A stretch of DNA of 31,337 nt from an uncultured Clostridia bacterium (GCA_934778125.1 CAKVOF010000014.1:1-31337), one strand, 5' to 3'; numbered from the stretch's first letter, positions 1-8,320 are shown. Program-made: numbers and translations. The notes: a model not told the origin generated them from the sequence alone.

Positions 1-724
1 CCCAAGTTGAAAAACCATTATCGACTAAAAAATTATGCATTTCAGCTTGTGTGTTAAACTCTTTACCTTCAATAAATAAAACATCATATAAAAAATAATC
101 AAGATTTCTGCTTGCAGTTACTGTTGGATCTAAATTTCTTATAGCGCCTGCAACTGCATTTCTTTCATTTTTTAATATTTCAGTGGCTGTTTCATTATAT
201 TGTTTTAAAATGGATTTCCTCATCATTGCTTCACCGACAACTAAAACTCGGTTTTTAAAATTTATTGACTTAGGCAAAGATTTTATAGTTTTAACCTGAT
301 TTGTTACATCTTCACCAACACTTCCATTCCCACGTGTAGCACATTTATATAACTTACCATTTCTATATTCAGAAACAATTTTAAGACCATCAAATTTATA
401 CTCAACAGCAAAAGAATTAGCACCGTATTTTTCTTTCATTGTGTTAACCCAATCGCACATATCATCATATTTTTGACACTTATCTAAACTATATAATTTA
501 AACTCATGTTTAACTTTTTTAAAACCTTTTAAGTTTTCATCGCCAACCTTTTGTGTAGGCGAATTTGGCAATACAATTCCCGTTTCTTTTTCCAGTGCTA
601 CTAATTCAAAATAAAGTTTATCCCATTCATCATCGGAAATGATCGGTTTATCAAGTTTATAGTAAAGTTCGTTATGCTTTAATATTTCTTTAACTAACCA
701 TTCCATTCTTTCAAGTTTTTCCAT
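1..724 (-). CDS. ligA: NAD-dependent DNA ligase LigA, N-terminal part (cut by window edge)
   Basis: The first 241 codons are present; the rest lies beyond position 1. LigA seals nicks with 3'-OH and 5'-phosphate ends, using NAD+ to adenylate a lysine, in replication and repair. The visible part covers the NAD-binding Ia domain (about residues 1-65, with the YY..DKP.ISDDEWD motif) and the start of the adenylation domain. The catalytic lysine is Lys110 in the KFDG motif, followed by a RGNGSVGEDVT segment typical of the nucleotidyltransferase fold. The ATG start at 724 is supported by AGAGG about 7 bases upstream. It lies 10 bases after the pcrA stop, the pcrA-ligA pairing seen in Bacillus, so the two are probably co-transcribed. 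Identity is secure; whether the C-terminal zinc finger, HhH and BRCT domains are intact cannot be seen. Confidence 0.95.
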   Translation of the reverse strand, partial: MEKLERMEWLVKEILKHNELYYKLDKPIISDDEWDKLYFELVALEKETGIVLPNSPTQKVGDENLKGFKKVKHEFKLYSLDKCQKYDDMCDWVNTMKEKYGANSFAVEYKFDGLKIVSEYRNGKLYKCATRGNGSVGEDVTNQVKTIKSLPKSINFKNRVLVVGEAMMRKSILKQYNETATEILKNERNAVAGAIRNLDPTVTASRNLDYFLYDVLFIEGKEFNTQAEMHNFLVDNGFSTW

Positions 725-734
725 ATTTAAACCT

Positions 735-2999
735 CTATTTTAGAACTTTAAGTGGCGCAAACGCTAAAGACAGTTGCTTAATACCAAATCCGTTGAAATT
801 AACTGTTACAGAAATGTTGCCATTTAAATTATCAACCGAAATAATAGTTCCCACACCAAATTTTGTGTGAAGAACTTTTGCTCCCACTTTGAAATCATCA
901 TATTTCTTTTCATTTGATTTAACAATTTTAGATTCCCAAACATTATCAAACTTTCCAGTTGGGGATGTTTGATTTAACGATTGTGATTGAGATATATTCG
1001 TGAAAACTGGCTTACTTTCAGTATAGTTACTTGATTTATTAAAATGATCAGAAAAACCATTAAACGAGTTTGAAAAACTTTGATAAATATTTTCTTTAGG
1101 TTTTTGCAATCCCATTTCTTCAATAAATCTACTTTCAACCGTTGTTTCTCTATTACCATATAAAAACCTAGACTTAGCACGAGTAATGAAAAGTTGTTTT
1201 TTCGCGCGTGTTGTTGCAACATACATTAATCTTCTTTCTTCTTCCAAGTTTTCAATATTACCGCACCCACCTCTACTAAGAGGAAAACATCCTTCCTCTA
1301 ATCCGATAACAAACACAACATCAAATTCCAAGCCTTTGCTCGCATGAACAGTTGAAACACTTATTGAATTTGTTTCATCATCTTCTTCAATTGAGTTTTG
1401 TAAAGTTACGCTTTCAAGATAACTTAAAACCGATGCATCTTCATTTAAATTTTCAAACGACTGAACAGATTGAATAAATTGGTCAATATTCATTAATCTA
1501 TCAACATCTTCTTCTTTTGATTTATCGTAACTTTCCTTAATGTTTGCTATATCTATCATAAATTTAACAAATGATGTTAAACTCATTTTTTCGCAGTTTT
1601 CTTTTAGTATATTCAATAAATTCGCAAAATCAGAAATTTTGTTTTTAATACTAGTTGGATACTCTTCAACTTGATAATTTGTTATAACATCAAATAAGCT
1701 TTTGTTTTTAATTTTTGCATAATCTTGTAACTTTTCAATTGTTGCATTTCCAATGTTTCGTTTTGGGAAATTAATAATTCTTGAAATGCTTATATCATCA
1801 GCATTATTAACTATTACACGCATATATGCAAGTAAGTTTTTTATTTCCGCCCTATCAAAGAATTTAAATATTCCCGCCACAACATAAGATATATTATAAT
1901 TCAGCAACTTTTCTTCAATCAATCTACTAAGCGCACTAATTCTCATTAAAACGCCTATTTCACTTGGTTTAACGCCATCAGCGATCAATTTTGAAATTTT
2001 TCTAACCACATATTCGGCTTCATCAATTTCTGTGCTTGCAGGGTAGTAAGAAATCGCACTCCCATCTTCATTTTCAGTGAATAATGTTTTGTCTAGTCTT
2101 TCAGTGTTGTTTTGAATTAACATATTCGCAGATTTCAAAATATTCTTTGTGCTTCTATAGTTTTGTTCTAGTTTGAATATAGAGCAATTGGCATTATCTT
2201 TAATAAAATTCTTAATATTTTCAATGTTTGCCCCGCGCCAACAATAAATGCATTGGTCTTCATCTCCAACAACAAAAATATTGCCATATTTGGCACTTAG
2301 CAATCTAACAAGCTTATATTGAACAACATTGGTATCTTGAAACTCATCAACATGAATATATTTAAATTTATTTTGATAATACTCTAGAACTTTTGGAACT
2401 TTATTGAATAATTCAAAGGTTTTCACAAGTAAATCATCGAAATCTAAACTATTGCATCTTTTCAATTCTTCTTCATATTTTGCATAGCAAGAAACAATAT
2501 CAGCATCATTCGCAACACCCATAATTTCCTTTGAGTATTCACTTGGAGATAAACCCTTATTTTTAGCATTTGAAATATGCCAAATAAGAGTATTTTTAAA
2601 ATCTGTTTCAAGCAAATTACTTTCCTTTAAAATGGCTTTTATAAGTTTTTCTTTATCACTTTCATCGCAAATAGTAAAAAAACGCGTATAACCATCAAGA
2701 AAAGAAATATTATCTCTTAAAATTTTAACACACATGGCGTGAAAAGTACTTATCCACACACGAGAACCTTCAGGCAACATCATTTCTATTCTTTCACGCA
2801 TCTCATTTGTTGCTTTGTTTGTGAAAGTAATTGCAAGAATATTTTCAGGTGCAACTTTTTTCTCTTGCATTAAATAGCAAATTCTATGGGTTAATAACCT
2901 TGTTTTTCCACTTCCGGCGCCTGCTGTAACTAAAATAGCACCTTCTGTTTTAGATGCTATTGTTTTTTGTTGTTCGTTTAAACCAAAAAGAATATCCAC
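735..2999 (-). CDS. pcrA: UvrD/PcrA-type superfamily 1 DNA helicase
   Basis: This is a 754-residue ATP-dependent 3'-5' DNA helicase of the UvrD/PcrA family, acting in nucleotide excision repair, replication-fork upkeep and removal of stalled RNA polymerase. Motifs appear in the expected order: Walker A GAGSGKT (about residues 27-33), DEFQDT (Walker B), VGDEDQCIYCWRGA (motif III), QNYRST (IV), VSTVHASKGLEFD (V) and EERRLMYVATTRA (VI). The last 50 or so residues (FKVGAKVLHTKFGVGTI...) match the PcrA-type C-terminal Tudor-like module known to contact RNA polymerase, which favours PcrA over Rep. The start is GTG at 2999, with AAGGAG 8 bases upstream. It is first in a pcrA-ligA unit with its own promoter at 3031-3058. 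Length is normal for the family. Confidence 0.96.
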   Translation of the reverse strand: MDILFGLNEQQKTIASKTEGAILVTAGAGSGKTRLLTHRICYLMQEKKVAPENILAITFTNKATNEMRERIEMMLPEGSRVWISTFHAMCVKILRDNISFLDGYTRFFTICDESDKEKLIKAILKESNLLETDFKNTLIWHISNAKNKGLSPSEYSKEIMGVANDADIVSCYAKYEEELKRCNSLDFDDLLVKTFELFNKVPKVLEYYQNKFKYIHVDEFQDTNVVQYKLVRLLSAKYGNIFVVGDEDQCIYCWRGANIENIKNFIKDNANCSIFKLEQNYRSTKNILKSANMLIQNNTERLDKTLFTENEDGSAISYYPASTEIDEAEYVVRKISKLIADGVKPSEIGVLMRISALSRLIEEKLLNYNISYVVAGIFKFFDRAEIKNLLAYMRVIVNNADDISISRIINFPKRNIGNATIEKLQDYAKIKNKSLFDVITNYQVEEYPTSIKNKISDFANLLNILKENCEKMSLTSFVKFMIDIANIKESYDKSKEEDVDRLMNIDQFIQSVQSFENLNEDASVLSYLESVTLQNSIEEDDETNSISVSTVHASKGLEFDVVFVIGLEEGCFPLSRGGCGNIENLEEERRLMYVATTRAKKQLFITRAKSRFLYGNRETTVESRFIEEMGLQKPKENIYQSFSNSFNGFSDHFNKSSNYTESKPVFTNISQSQSLNQTSPTGKFDNVWESKIVKSNEKKYDDFKVGAKVLHTKFGVGTIISVDNLNGNISVTVNFNGFGIKQLSLAFAPLKVLK

Positions 3000-3030
3000 T
3001 TTTCTTGCTCCTTACACTAACATATTTGGT

Positions 3031-3058
3031 AGTATAACATAAAGAGCGAAATTATCAA
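3031..3058 (-). promoter_or_regulatory. Sigma-A type promoter of pcrA-ligA
   Basis: On the minus strand TTGATA and TATACT are separated by 16 bases, ending about 30 bases before the pcrA GTG start. It lies just past the stop of the upstream 131-residue gene, so pcrA can be transcribed independently of it. No hairpin separates the two, so read-through is also possible. Predicted from consensus match only. Confidence 0.6.
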
Positions 3059-3077
3059 AACAAACATATTAAATTTT

Positions 3078-3473
3078 TTAATTTGCTTCTTTTAACTCAC
3101 CATTAAAATAAGCATCTTTAATTTTATTATATTTATCAGATAGCCTTAAAATATAATTTTGTTTTTCGGCTTCGTTAAGGGTTTTAAGGTAATTATTATC
3201 AGATAAAACACCTAGCGGATTTATTATTTCAGAATTAGATTTAAGTATTCCAACAACTTTATTTATAAATTGTGAATCGTCATCTGTTTTGATTGTTATG
3301 AATTCCGTTTTAGCTGACAATTTTTTCATTGCTTGGGCGTTTTTAATAAAATAATTGCTAACTTTTTTTGTTGAATAGTTGGTTATAATAGAATTTTCAT
3401 CGTAATTTCCATTTAACATTCTTTTTCTTGCTAAATTTGCAAGCATTCTTAGTTGATTATTTTTTTTACTCAT
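3078..3473 (-). CDS. Small basic protein of unknown function (131 residues)
   Basis: I do not recognise this family. The product is 131 residues, rich in Lys and Asn, with no signal peptide, membrane segment, cysteine cluster or nucleotide-binding motif. The N-terminal stretch (about 6-20, LRMLANLARKRML) is a likely amphipathic helix rich in Arg and Lys, and the C-terminal half (about 95-125) looks helical. A cytoplasmic, perhaps RNA- or DNA-associated, role is possible but is only inference from charge. The ATG at 3473 has AAGGGG 8 to 9 bases upstream, a good ribosome binding site. It stands between the rpsU terminator and the pcrA promoter, reading in the same direction. The coding frame is long for this AT-rich sequence and has native codon use, so it is probably a real gene. 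Confidence 0.75.
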   Translation of the reverse strand: MSKKNNQLRMLANLARKRMLNGNYDENSIITNYSTKKVSNYFIKNAQAMKKLSAKTEFITIKTDDDSQFINKVVGILKSNSEIINPLGVLSDNNYLKTLNEAEKQNYILRLSDKYNKIKDAYFNGELKEAN

Positions 3474-3572
3474 TTTTCATTCCCCTTTTTCATTAATCTT
3501 ATGATATTTAAAACATTTAAATTTTAACAAAGAATATCAATTAAGTTAATTTATTGCGGGCGAATAAAAAAC

Positions 3573-3602
3573 AAAAAAGTGTCGAATAATTGACACTTTT
3601 TT
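3573..3602 (-). terminator. Rho-independent terminator after rpsU
   Basis: AAAAAAGTGTC and GACACTTTTTT form an 11-bp stem around an 8-base loop. In the minus direction it is followed by a T-rich run, and it begins 12 bases past the rpsU stop. The flanking A and T runs make it potentially active in both directions. Confidence 0.85.
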
Positions 3603-3614
3603 ATATTCTTATAG

Positions 3615-3797
3615 CTATTTGCTTTTTCTTGCGCGTTTAATAGCAGCTTTTTGCTTTTTCTTCTTTTTAATGCTTGGTTTTTCGAATTGCTCATGCTTTC
3701 TTAAATCACCAATAATACCATCTTTTTGGCATTTTCTCTTAAAACGTTTGATAGCGCTTTCAACGTTTTCATTTTCGCCAACTCTAACTGTAGACAA
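3615..3797 (-). CDS. rpsU: 30S ribosomal protein S21
   Basis: This is a small, very basic ribosomal protein of the 30S platform, near the 3' end of 16S rRNA and involved in initiation. The sequence STVRVGENENVESAIKRFKR, then KHEQFEKPS and a Lys/Arg-rich tail, is the S21 pattern. I place the start at the TTG at 3797, giving a 60-residue protein beginning STVRVG as in Clostridial homologues. A GGTGA ribosome binding element sits 5 bases before it. A GTG at 3806 would add three residues (MRK) but would overlap that element. The gene has its own consensus promoter (3832-3860) and terminator (3573-3602), so it can be expressed apart from the rsmE-mtaB-HIT genes upstream. In Bacillus rpsU lies downstream of the same dnaK-region cluster. 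Confidence 0.95.
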   Translation of the reverse strand: MSTVRVGENENVESAIKRFKRKCQKDGIIGDLRKHEQFEKPSIKKKKKQKAAIKRARKSK

Positions 3798-3831
3798 CTT
3801 TCTCACCCACTTTTATATAAATTTCTTGAAT

Positions 3832-3860
3832 ATTATACTTATTATTTATGCTGTTGTCAA
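3832..3860 (-). promoter_or_regulatory. Consensus sigma-A promoter of rpsU
   Basis: The minus strand carries TTGACA, a 17-base spacer and TATAAT, matching the consensus at every position. The expected transcript start is about 30 bases upstream of the rpsU start codon, as suits a strongly expressed ribosomal protein gene. The -35 hexamer ends 7 bases beyond the HIT gene stop. Confidence 0.85.
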
Positions 3861-3866
3861 TATTAT

Positions 3867-4274
3867 TTAGTTCATTTTTAACAAATTTAACGCTTTATTA
3901 AAATCAATCTCTTTGGTGGTGAAATTGGGCCAAGTATTTAAGCCATCATCTTTTTTCCTAGGAAAAATATGATAATGTAAATGAAAAACAGATTGTTGTG
4001 CATCTAATCCGCTTGCATTCATAATATTAACGCCTGTGTAACCAAGGCTTTTATAATGCTCACTAATTTTTTTAACTGCTTTCATAACCGCACAATAATC
4101 TTCTTCACTTACATCAAAAATATTAACACAATGTTTTTTAGGAATCACAAGAGTATGGCCAAAAGCATCTTTGGCTATATCCAAAAACGCGTACACTTTC
4201 TCATCTTCGTAAATTTTATAACTTGGAATTTCACCTTTAATTATCTTACAAAAAACGCAATCACACATATTCAC
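3867..4274 (-). CDS. HIT-family nucleotide hydrolase/phosphoramidase (HinT-like)
   Basis: This is a 135-residue histidine-triad protein; bacterial HinT-type members hydrolyse nucleoside phosphoramidates and acyl-adenylates such as aminoacyl-AMP. The triad is clear: His98, His100 and His102 in HLHYHIFP, with the usual preceding N.MNASGLDAQQSV segment. Near the N-terminus, CVFCKIIKGEIP (Cys6, Cys9) plus His48 gives the zinc site found in many HinT proteins. The start is ambiguous: GTG at 4274 lies 6 bases after GGAG, while ATG at 4268 lies 12 bases after it. Either choice overlaps the mtaB stop, indicating translational coupling with mtaB. Length and motifs are normal; the physiological substrate cannot be told from the sequence. 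Confidence 0.93.
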   Translation of the reverse strand: MNMCDCVFCKIIKGEIPSYKIYEDEKVYAFLDIAKDAFGHTLVIPKKHCVNIFDVSEEDYCAVMKAVKKISEHYKSLGYTGVNIMNASGLDAQQSVFHLHYHIFPRKKDDGLNTWPNFTTKEIDFNKALNLLKMN

Positions 4275-5520
4275 TTAACACTCCATCTTTATATATCTCT
4301 TTTAATCTAATATTAACTAAATTTCCACTTTTATATTTATCGCTTATAGGCATATAAACTTTAATATAATTTGCAGTGATTCCAGTTATATAACCATCTT
4401 CCTCATCTTCTAATATCACACTGAAATCTTTTCCAAGAAACTTATTTCTATATTTTATTGATAGCTCATCACCAACATTAGAAAGTATTTGAACTCTTTT
4501 CTTTTTTATTTCGGGCGATAAGTCTTCATATTTGCTCGCAACTGTCCCTTTTCTTGAACTATATGGGAAAACATGAATTTTGCCAAATTCAACCTCTTTT
4601 GCTAGGCTAACACTATTCTCAAACTGCTCATCAGTTTCTCCTGGGAAACCAACAATAATATCGGTTGTTATATTAGCATTTGGAAAATACTTTTTGATTA
4701 ATTTACATTTCTCTATATACATTTCACGAGTATATTTTCTGTTCATTTTTTTTAGAATTTCGCTGTCACCGCTTTGCAAAGATAAATGAAAATGAGGTGC
4801 AAAGTTTGGCATTGACTTTAAAATTTGTAAAAAATTATCAGATATAATTCTTTCCTCAAAACTACTGATTCTAATTCTAGCCGGGATATCGCTCAATCCT
4901 TGCATAACTTTTCCTAAAGCAAGTTCATTATTAATTCTATAATCACTAATATCTATCCCTATCAAAACTATTTCTTTATGTGTTTTACTTAGTTCTTTTG
5001 CCTCTTTTATTATGTCTTCATAATTTCTACTTCTGCTTCTTCCCCTTAAATATGGAATAATGCAATATGAGCAAAAGTTATTGCATCCATCTTGAATTTT
5101 TAAATATGCACGTGTTGAGTTAACAAACGGCTTCTCAAATTCTTCATAAATTTTAGTATAGTCGATGTTAGCAAATGGAATATTTTTAATATAATCAACA
5201 ATTTTACTTTTTTGTTGAGTTCCGAAAATCACAATATTTTCATCTTTTTGAAATTGCTCTTTATTACACTCGCTTGCACAACCGCAAACAATTATTTTCG
5301 CTTTAGGGTTTATTTTTCTAATCTTAGCTATATATTGCCTTGATTTTTTTTCAGACATCGCCGTTACAGCACAGGTGTTTATTATATAAAAATCAGCAAA
5401 TTCCAAATCAAAAACAACATCAAAACCATTTTCAATAAGTGATGTTGCCATACATTCACTTTCATATTTGTTCACCTTACAACCCAAGGTTATAATGCAA
5501 ACTTTTTCTAATACACTCAC
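4261..5520 (-). CDS. mtaB: tRNA t6A37 methylthiotransferase MtaB
   Basis: This is a radical-SAM enzyme that adds a methylthio group to N6-threonylcarbamoyl-adenosine 37 of tRNAs decoding ANN codons. The N-terminal methylthiotransferase domain has the LGCKVNKYES signature specific to MtaB over MiaB and RimO, with cluster cysteines at about Cys14, Cys50 and Cys79 (or Cys81). The radical-SAM motif is Cys146-x3-Cys150-x2-Cys153 (DGCNNFCSYC), followed by RGRSRSR. A C-terminal TRAM-like region covers roughly the last 65 residues. The GTG start at 5520 overlaps the rsmE stop by one base, and the TGA stop overlaps the HIT gene, so rsmE-mtaB-HIT is a tightly coupled unit. In Bacillus the orthologue (yqeV) also follows rsmE (yqeU). 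Length (419) is normal. Confidence 0.95.
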   Translation of the reverse strand: MSVLEKVCIITLGCKVNKYESECMATSLIENGFDVVFDLEFADFYIINTCAVTAMSEKKSRQYIAKIRKINPKAKIIVCGCASECNKEQFQKDENIVIFGTQQKSKIVDYIKNIPFANIDYTKIYEEFEKPFVNSTRAYLKIQDGCNNFCSYCIIPYLRGRSRSRNYEDIIKEAKELSKTHKEIVLIGIDISDYRINNELALGKVMQGLSDIPARIRISSFEERIISDNFLQILKSMPNFAPHFHLSLQSGDSEILKKMNRKYTREMYIEKCKLIKKYFPNANITTDIIVGFPGETDEQFENSVSLAKEVEFGKIHVFPYSSRKGTVASKYEDLSPEIKKKRVQILSNVGDELSIKYRNKFLGKDFSVILEDEEDGYITGITANYIKVYMPISDKYKSGNLVNIRLKEIYKDGVLSEYV

Positions 5521-6242
5521 TATATTTCTCCTAACTTATTTAAAATTATGCTCGATAAACATATGCTTGCTGTTTCTGCTCTTAATATTCTTTTTCCTAA
5601 GCTAACACTTTTAAGATTTTCAATGTTTATTAATTTCTCTGATTCTTTTGGTGAAAATCCACCTTCACAACCTATAATTATAGCCACATTTTTAGCATTT
5701 TCAAAATTGATTTGTGACAATTTTTCAACTTTCTCAGTCTCATTTGCAAAAACTATTAAATCAAATTCCGCCAGCAATTTTAACATTTCATTAAAAGAGA
5801 TTGTTTCACCAACATTCATTGGGATACTTCTTCCACATTGTTTGATGCTTTGATTAGAGATTTCTTGAAGTTTAATATGCTTTGATTCAGTTTTTTTAAC
5901 AGTACAAAATTCACTTTCATATGGATAAAACTCACTCACTCCAAGCTCTGTTAACTTTTGTATGCACAAATTTAAATGTTCTTTTTTAATTAACGCTTGA
6001 AAAACAGAAACTTTAATTTTAGGATTTGAAATATTTATCTCTTTCTTAATGATCTCACAGCAGGCATTATTTTTATTAATTTCTTGAATTTTAGCGTAAT
6101 AATTAAACTCGTCAAAGCAAACACCTTTAATCTCATCACCTATCTTCAATCTCATAACATTTTTAAGATGATTAAATTCCGAATCTTTAATAATAAATGT
6201 ATTGTTTTTTAAATCATTTTTATCAAAAATAAAAGTTTTCAT
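5520..6242 (-). CDS. rsmE: 16S rRNA m3U1498 methyltransferase RsmE
   Basis: This is a 240-residue SPOUT-family methyltransferase that modifies N3 of U1498 in 16S rRNA. The N-terminal PUA-like region (about 1-70: NHLKNVMRLKIGDEI) is followed by the knotted SPOUT domain, with IIGCEGGFSPKE (S-adenosylmethionine loop) and SLGKRILRAETAS near the C-terminus, both diagnostic. The ATG at 6242 has GGAGAA at 5 to 6 bases. It starts the rsmE-mtaB-HIT unit. In Bacillus the usual upstream neighbour is prmA and then dnaJ; here prmA is absent and two secreted-protein genes sit between dnaJ and rsmE. Its promoter (6286-6313) overlaps the terminator of the upstream lipoprotein gene. Confidence 0.95.
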   Translation of the reverse strand: MKTFIFDKNDLKNNTFIIKDSEFNHLKNVMRLKIGDEIKGVCFDEFNYYAKIQEINKNNACCEIIKKEINISNPKIKVSVFQALIKKEHLNLCIQKLTELGVSEFYPYESEFCTVKKTESKHIKLQEISNQSIKQCGRSIPMNVGETISFNEMLKLLAEFDLIVFANETEKVEKLSQINFENAKNVAIIIGCEGGFSPKESEKLINIENLKSVSLGKRILRAETASICLSSIILNKLGEI

Positions 6243-6259
6243 AATTTCTCCAAATCAAA

Positions 6260-6288
6260 AATAAAAGCAACTTACAGTTGCTTTTATT
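6260..6288 (-). terminator. Terminator hairpin after the lipoprotein gene
   Basis: AATAAAAGCAACT and AGTTGCTTTTATT pair perfectly over 13 bp around a 3-base loop, followed in the minus direction by TTTTTG. It begins 47 bases beyond the lipoprotein stop and isolates the rsmE unit from it. The -10 box of the rsmE promoter overlaps the upstream arm. Confidence 0.85.
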
Positions 6289-6313
6289 ATATCAAATTTA
6301 AAACTAATATCAA
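6286..6313 (-). promoter_or_regulatory. Probable promoter of rsmE-mtaB-HIT
   Basis: The minus strand has TTGATA, a 16-base spacer and a perfect TATAAT. The predicted transcript start, near 6279, falls inside the terminator hairpin, so new transcripts would carry only part of one arm and would not form it. Consensus match only. Confidence 0.55.
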
Positions 6314-6334
6314 ATAATTTACTATCAAATTTCA

Positions 6335-8110
6335 TTACTCAGCATCTATAAATGTTGAATTTTGTATTACAAAGTTATAAATTTTAGTTAAGCTATTATT
6401 CCAATTTATTTCAATTTTAAAACCGTATTGGTTCTTTTTCAAACCTTTTATTATGTTTAATCCAAATTCTGTGTCGTTGCAATCTTTCAAGGACATTTCT
6501 TTAACTAAAGTTTCGGTTGAACCATTATCTAAAATATCATACGATTTAAAACTCGCATTATCCCAGTCAACATTTGCAGATAAACATTCAAAATATAGCG
6601 TTACATAATAATTGTAATTGTTATCATTAAAAGCAATTTTTTGATTTGCTGTTTGTGGTTTAAACTCGCCTTCAATTAGATACTCACCTGCTGAACTTTT
6701 AGAAATAGATATATTTGTGCTATCAAAATTCGCTGATAGCGAATCCCTAACTAACTCGGCTGAGCTCGCTTGAACTTCGCTTGGCTTACTTAAATCAGAC
6801 AAATTAAACGTGTAAGTTAATGTTTCATTATTGCCCCAAGTGATATCAATTGTGAATGATCCTTTTGTCAACATTTCATCATTCACACCCTTGATTAAAT
6901 CAATAACACCTATCTCTTTTTCAGCAACGTTTTCGCCTGACCAATCAAAAGTTCTTGTAACATTTGCCACACCATCAGAAACGATGATTGTAGCCTTTCT
7001 TGGGGTTGTTTCAATAGATGTTGTGTTGCTACCTAAAACCTTTGTTGTTCCTAAATAAGAAATTCTAAGCGGAACAAAATATTGATATCTTGAATCATTG
7101 AACCAATTTTTCTGAGCATCCGAAACTGTTGATAAATAACCTTTCAAATTCCACTGAAGTTCGCTTGAATCATCTTTTTCAACTTTTAATCTATCACCAT
7201 TAAATTTAATTTCATCAGATCCGTTTTCAACAACTAAATCAACTTTTTCAACACTTGCTTTTGGCATTTTAAGTGTGATGGTTTTTGAACTTGAAGAGTA
7301 ATAATTTGTTGAAGATTTTCTTTGGGCTAGCAATGTGTATGTTTCACCTTCACTTAAGTCTTTATACTCTAATTTAGTTGAGTATGTGGAATTAGAAATT
7401 GTTGGTCCTGACAGTCTATATTGCAAAAAATCATCTTCAATTAATTGAACAATCTTGATTGAGTTATGAGTTACTTCAACCTTATAATCTTCACCATAAA
7501 CTGGTGTTTTTTGATTTTTTCTTGTTATAAGATTATCAGTTTTAGTTGGAGTTATTAAAGTGTAATTTCCAACATTAGCCCCTGAAATTTTAAAGCCATA
7601 GCAAACAACAGTTTTATTACCAGCATCGCAATTTGTTGTTTTTGTTTCAGCATAAACATTAGATGAATCTAGAATAACTTCTTCACCTGCAACAACACCT
7701 ACCAGTTTAACATTAGAAGTATCAAGGGTTATAATTCTGTTGTTCTCCTCATATTCTCTTCTGTTATAAATGATACCTTCAACAGTCAGTTTTTTCTTGG
7801 TTATCTTAAACTTCTTTTTAATGGTTCCGCTATATTTGCCTTTCATTTTAATAATAGCTGTTGCTTCACCAACTTTTTTATTATTTATTGCGCTTAATGA
7901 ATAACTATTCTTTGAAATTTCCTCACCGTTCACTTTAATAAATGCTATAACTGGAAATTGCGCTTCTCCACTATATTCAAGTTCCGTGGTTGCAAAGCCA
8001 ACTTGAACTTTATTCTCATCAGAATTAACGTTTATCATATTGCACCCAGCCAAAGCTACCCCACTAAATAGCATTATTATTGCAACGAAAAATATAGATA
8101 ATTTTTTCAT
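6335..8110 (-). CDS. Surface lipoprotein with Ig-like and YDG-type modules
   Basis: This 591-residue protein is predicted to be lipid-anchored outside the membrane. Residues 1-22 form a lipoprotein signal peptide ending in the lipobox LAGC, with Cys23 as the lipidated residue. Residues about 36-104 fit the Ig-like module with YSG...F..I.VNG...S.NSY...NNKKVGEATA...GKYSGT. About 105-195 resembles the YDG/MBG class (ITKKKLTVEGI..NRREYEE...GANVGNYTL). About 200-285 looks like a fibronectin-III-type sandwich. The rest holds two diverged copies of an unrecognised module (about 287-440 and 450-585), each with FND..Y.Y.V.L and a closing I.W.N..T..Y.F strand. There is no catalytic motif; adhesion or matrix/glycan contact is inferred from the folds only. 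The ATG has GGAG 4 bases upstream. It has its own promoter and terminator and lies with the protease gene between dnaJ and rsmE. Confidence 0.85.
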   Translation of the reverse strand: MKKLSIFFVAIIMLFSGVALAGCNMINVNSDENKVQVGFATTELEYSGEAQFPVIAFIKVNGEEISKNSYSLSAINNKKVGEATAIIKMKGKYSGTIKKKFKITKKKLTVEGIIYNRREYEENNRIITLDTSNVKLVGVVAGEEVILDSSNVYAETKTTNCDAGNKTVVCYGFKISGANVGNYTLITPTKTDNLITRKNQKTPVYGEDYKVEVTHNSIKIVQLIEDDFLQYRLSGPTISNSTYSTKLEYKDLSEGETYTLLAQRKSSTNYYSSSSKTITLKMPKASVEKVDLVVENGSDEIKFNGDRLKVEKDDSSELQWNLKGYLSTVSDAQKNWFNDSRYQYFVPLRISYLGTTKVLGSNTTSIETTPRKATIIVSDGVANVTRTFDWSGENVAEKEIGVIDLIKGVNDEMLTKGSFTIDITWGNNETLTYTFNLSDLSKPSEVQASSAELVRDSLSANFDSTNISISKSSAGEYLIEGEFKPQTANQKIAFNDNNYNYYVTLYFECLSANVDWDNASFKSYDILDNGSTETLVKEMSLKDCNDTEFGLNIIKGLKKNQYGFKIEINWNNSLTKIYNFVIQNSTFIDAE

Positions 8111-8173
8111 AAATCTCCTGCCTAATCTTAGTTTGTATAAATTATTAAAATAGATTTACACAATATCTTAAAT

Positions 8174-8203
8174 AGTATAACTTTTTATATCGATTTTTGT
8201 CAA
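8174..8203 (-). promoter_or_regulatory. Sigma-A promoter of the lipoprotein gene
   Basis: The minus strand has TTGACA, an 18-base spacer and TATACT, about 65 bases upstream of the start codon. The inverted repeat TGAAATG-N6-CATTTCA at 8214-8233 sits just upstream of the -35 box, where an activator would bind. Confidence 0.7.
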
Positions 8204-8213
8204 TTAATAAAAG

Positions 8214-8233
8214 TGAAATGAAAATACATTTCA
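8214..8233. promoter_or_regulatory. Inverted repeat upstream of the lipoprotein promoter, possible operator
   Basis: TGAAATG and CATTTCA form a perfect 7-bp dyad with a 6-base spacer, centred about 20 bases upstream of the -35 box. Its right side extends into ACATTTCATAA, which matches ACATTTCACAA upstream of the protease gene at 10 of 11 positions. Regulator unknown. Confidence 0.35.
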
Positions 8234-8320
8234 TAAGTTTCTGTTTGCATAGAATAATTAGAAGCTATGCATATTCATAATATTAAAAGATTCACGGATT
8301 TATATTATCATTTTTAAACA

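Noticed and set aside
3619..3870. A small hydrophobic plus-strand protein opposite rpsU (toxin-like)
   Set aside because: Its hydrophobicity is the complement of the Lys/Arg codons of rpsU, and it spans the rpsU promoter; there is no independent evidence for it.
4261..4274. Recoding or TGA read-through joining mtaB and the HIT gene
   Set aside because: The genes are in different frames and simply overlap, as coupled genes do; TGA acts as a normal stop, and a mycoplasma-like code is not supported.
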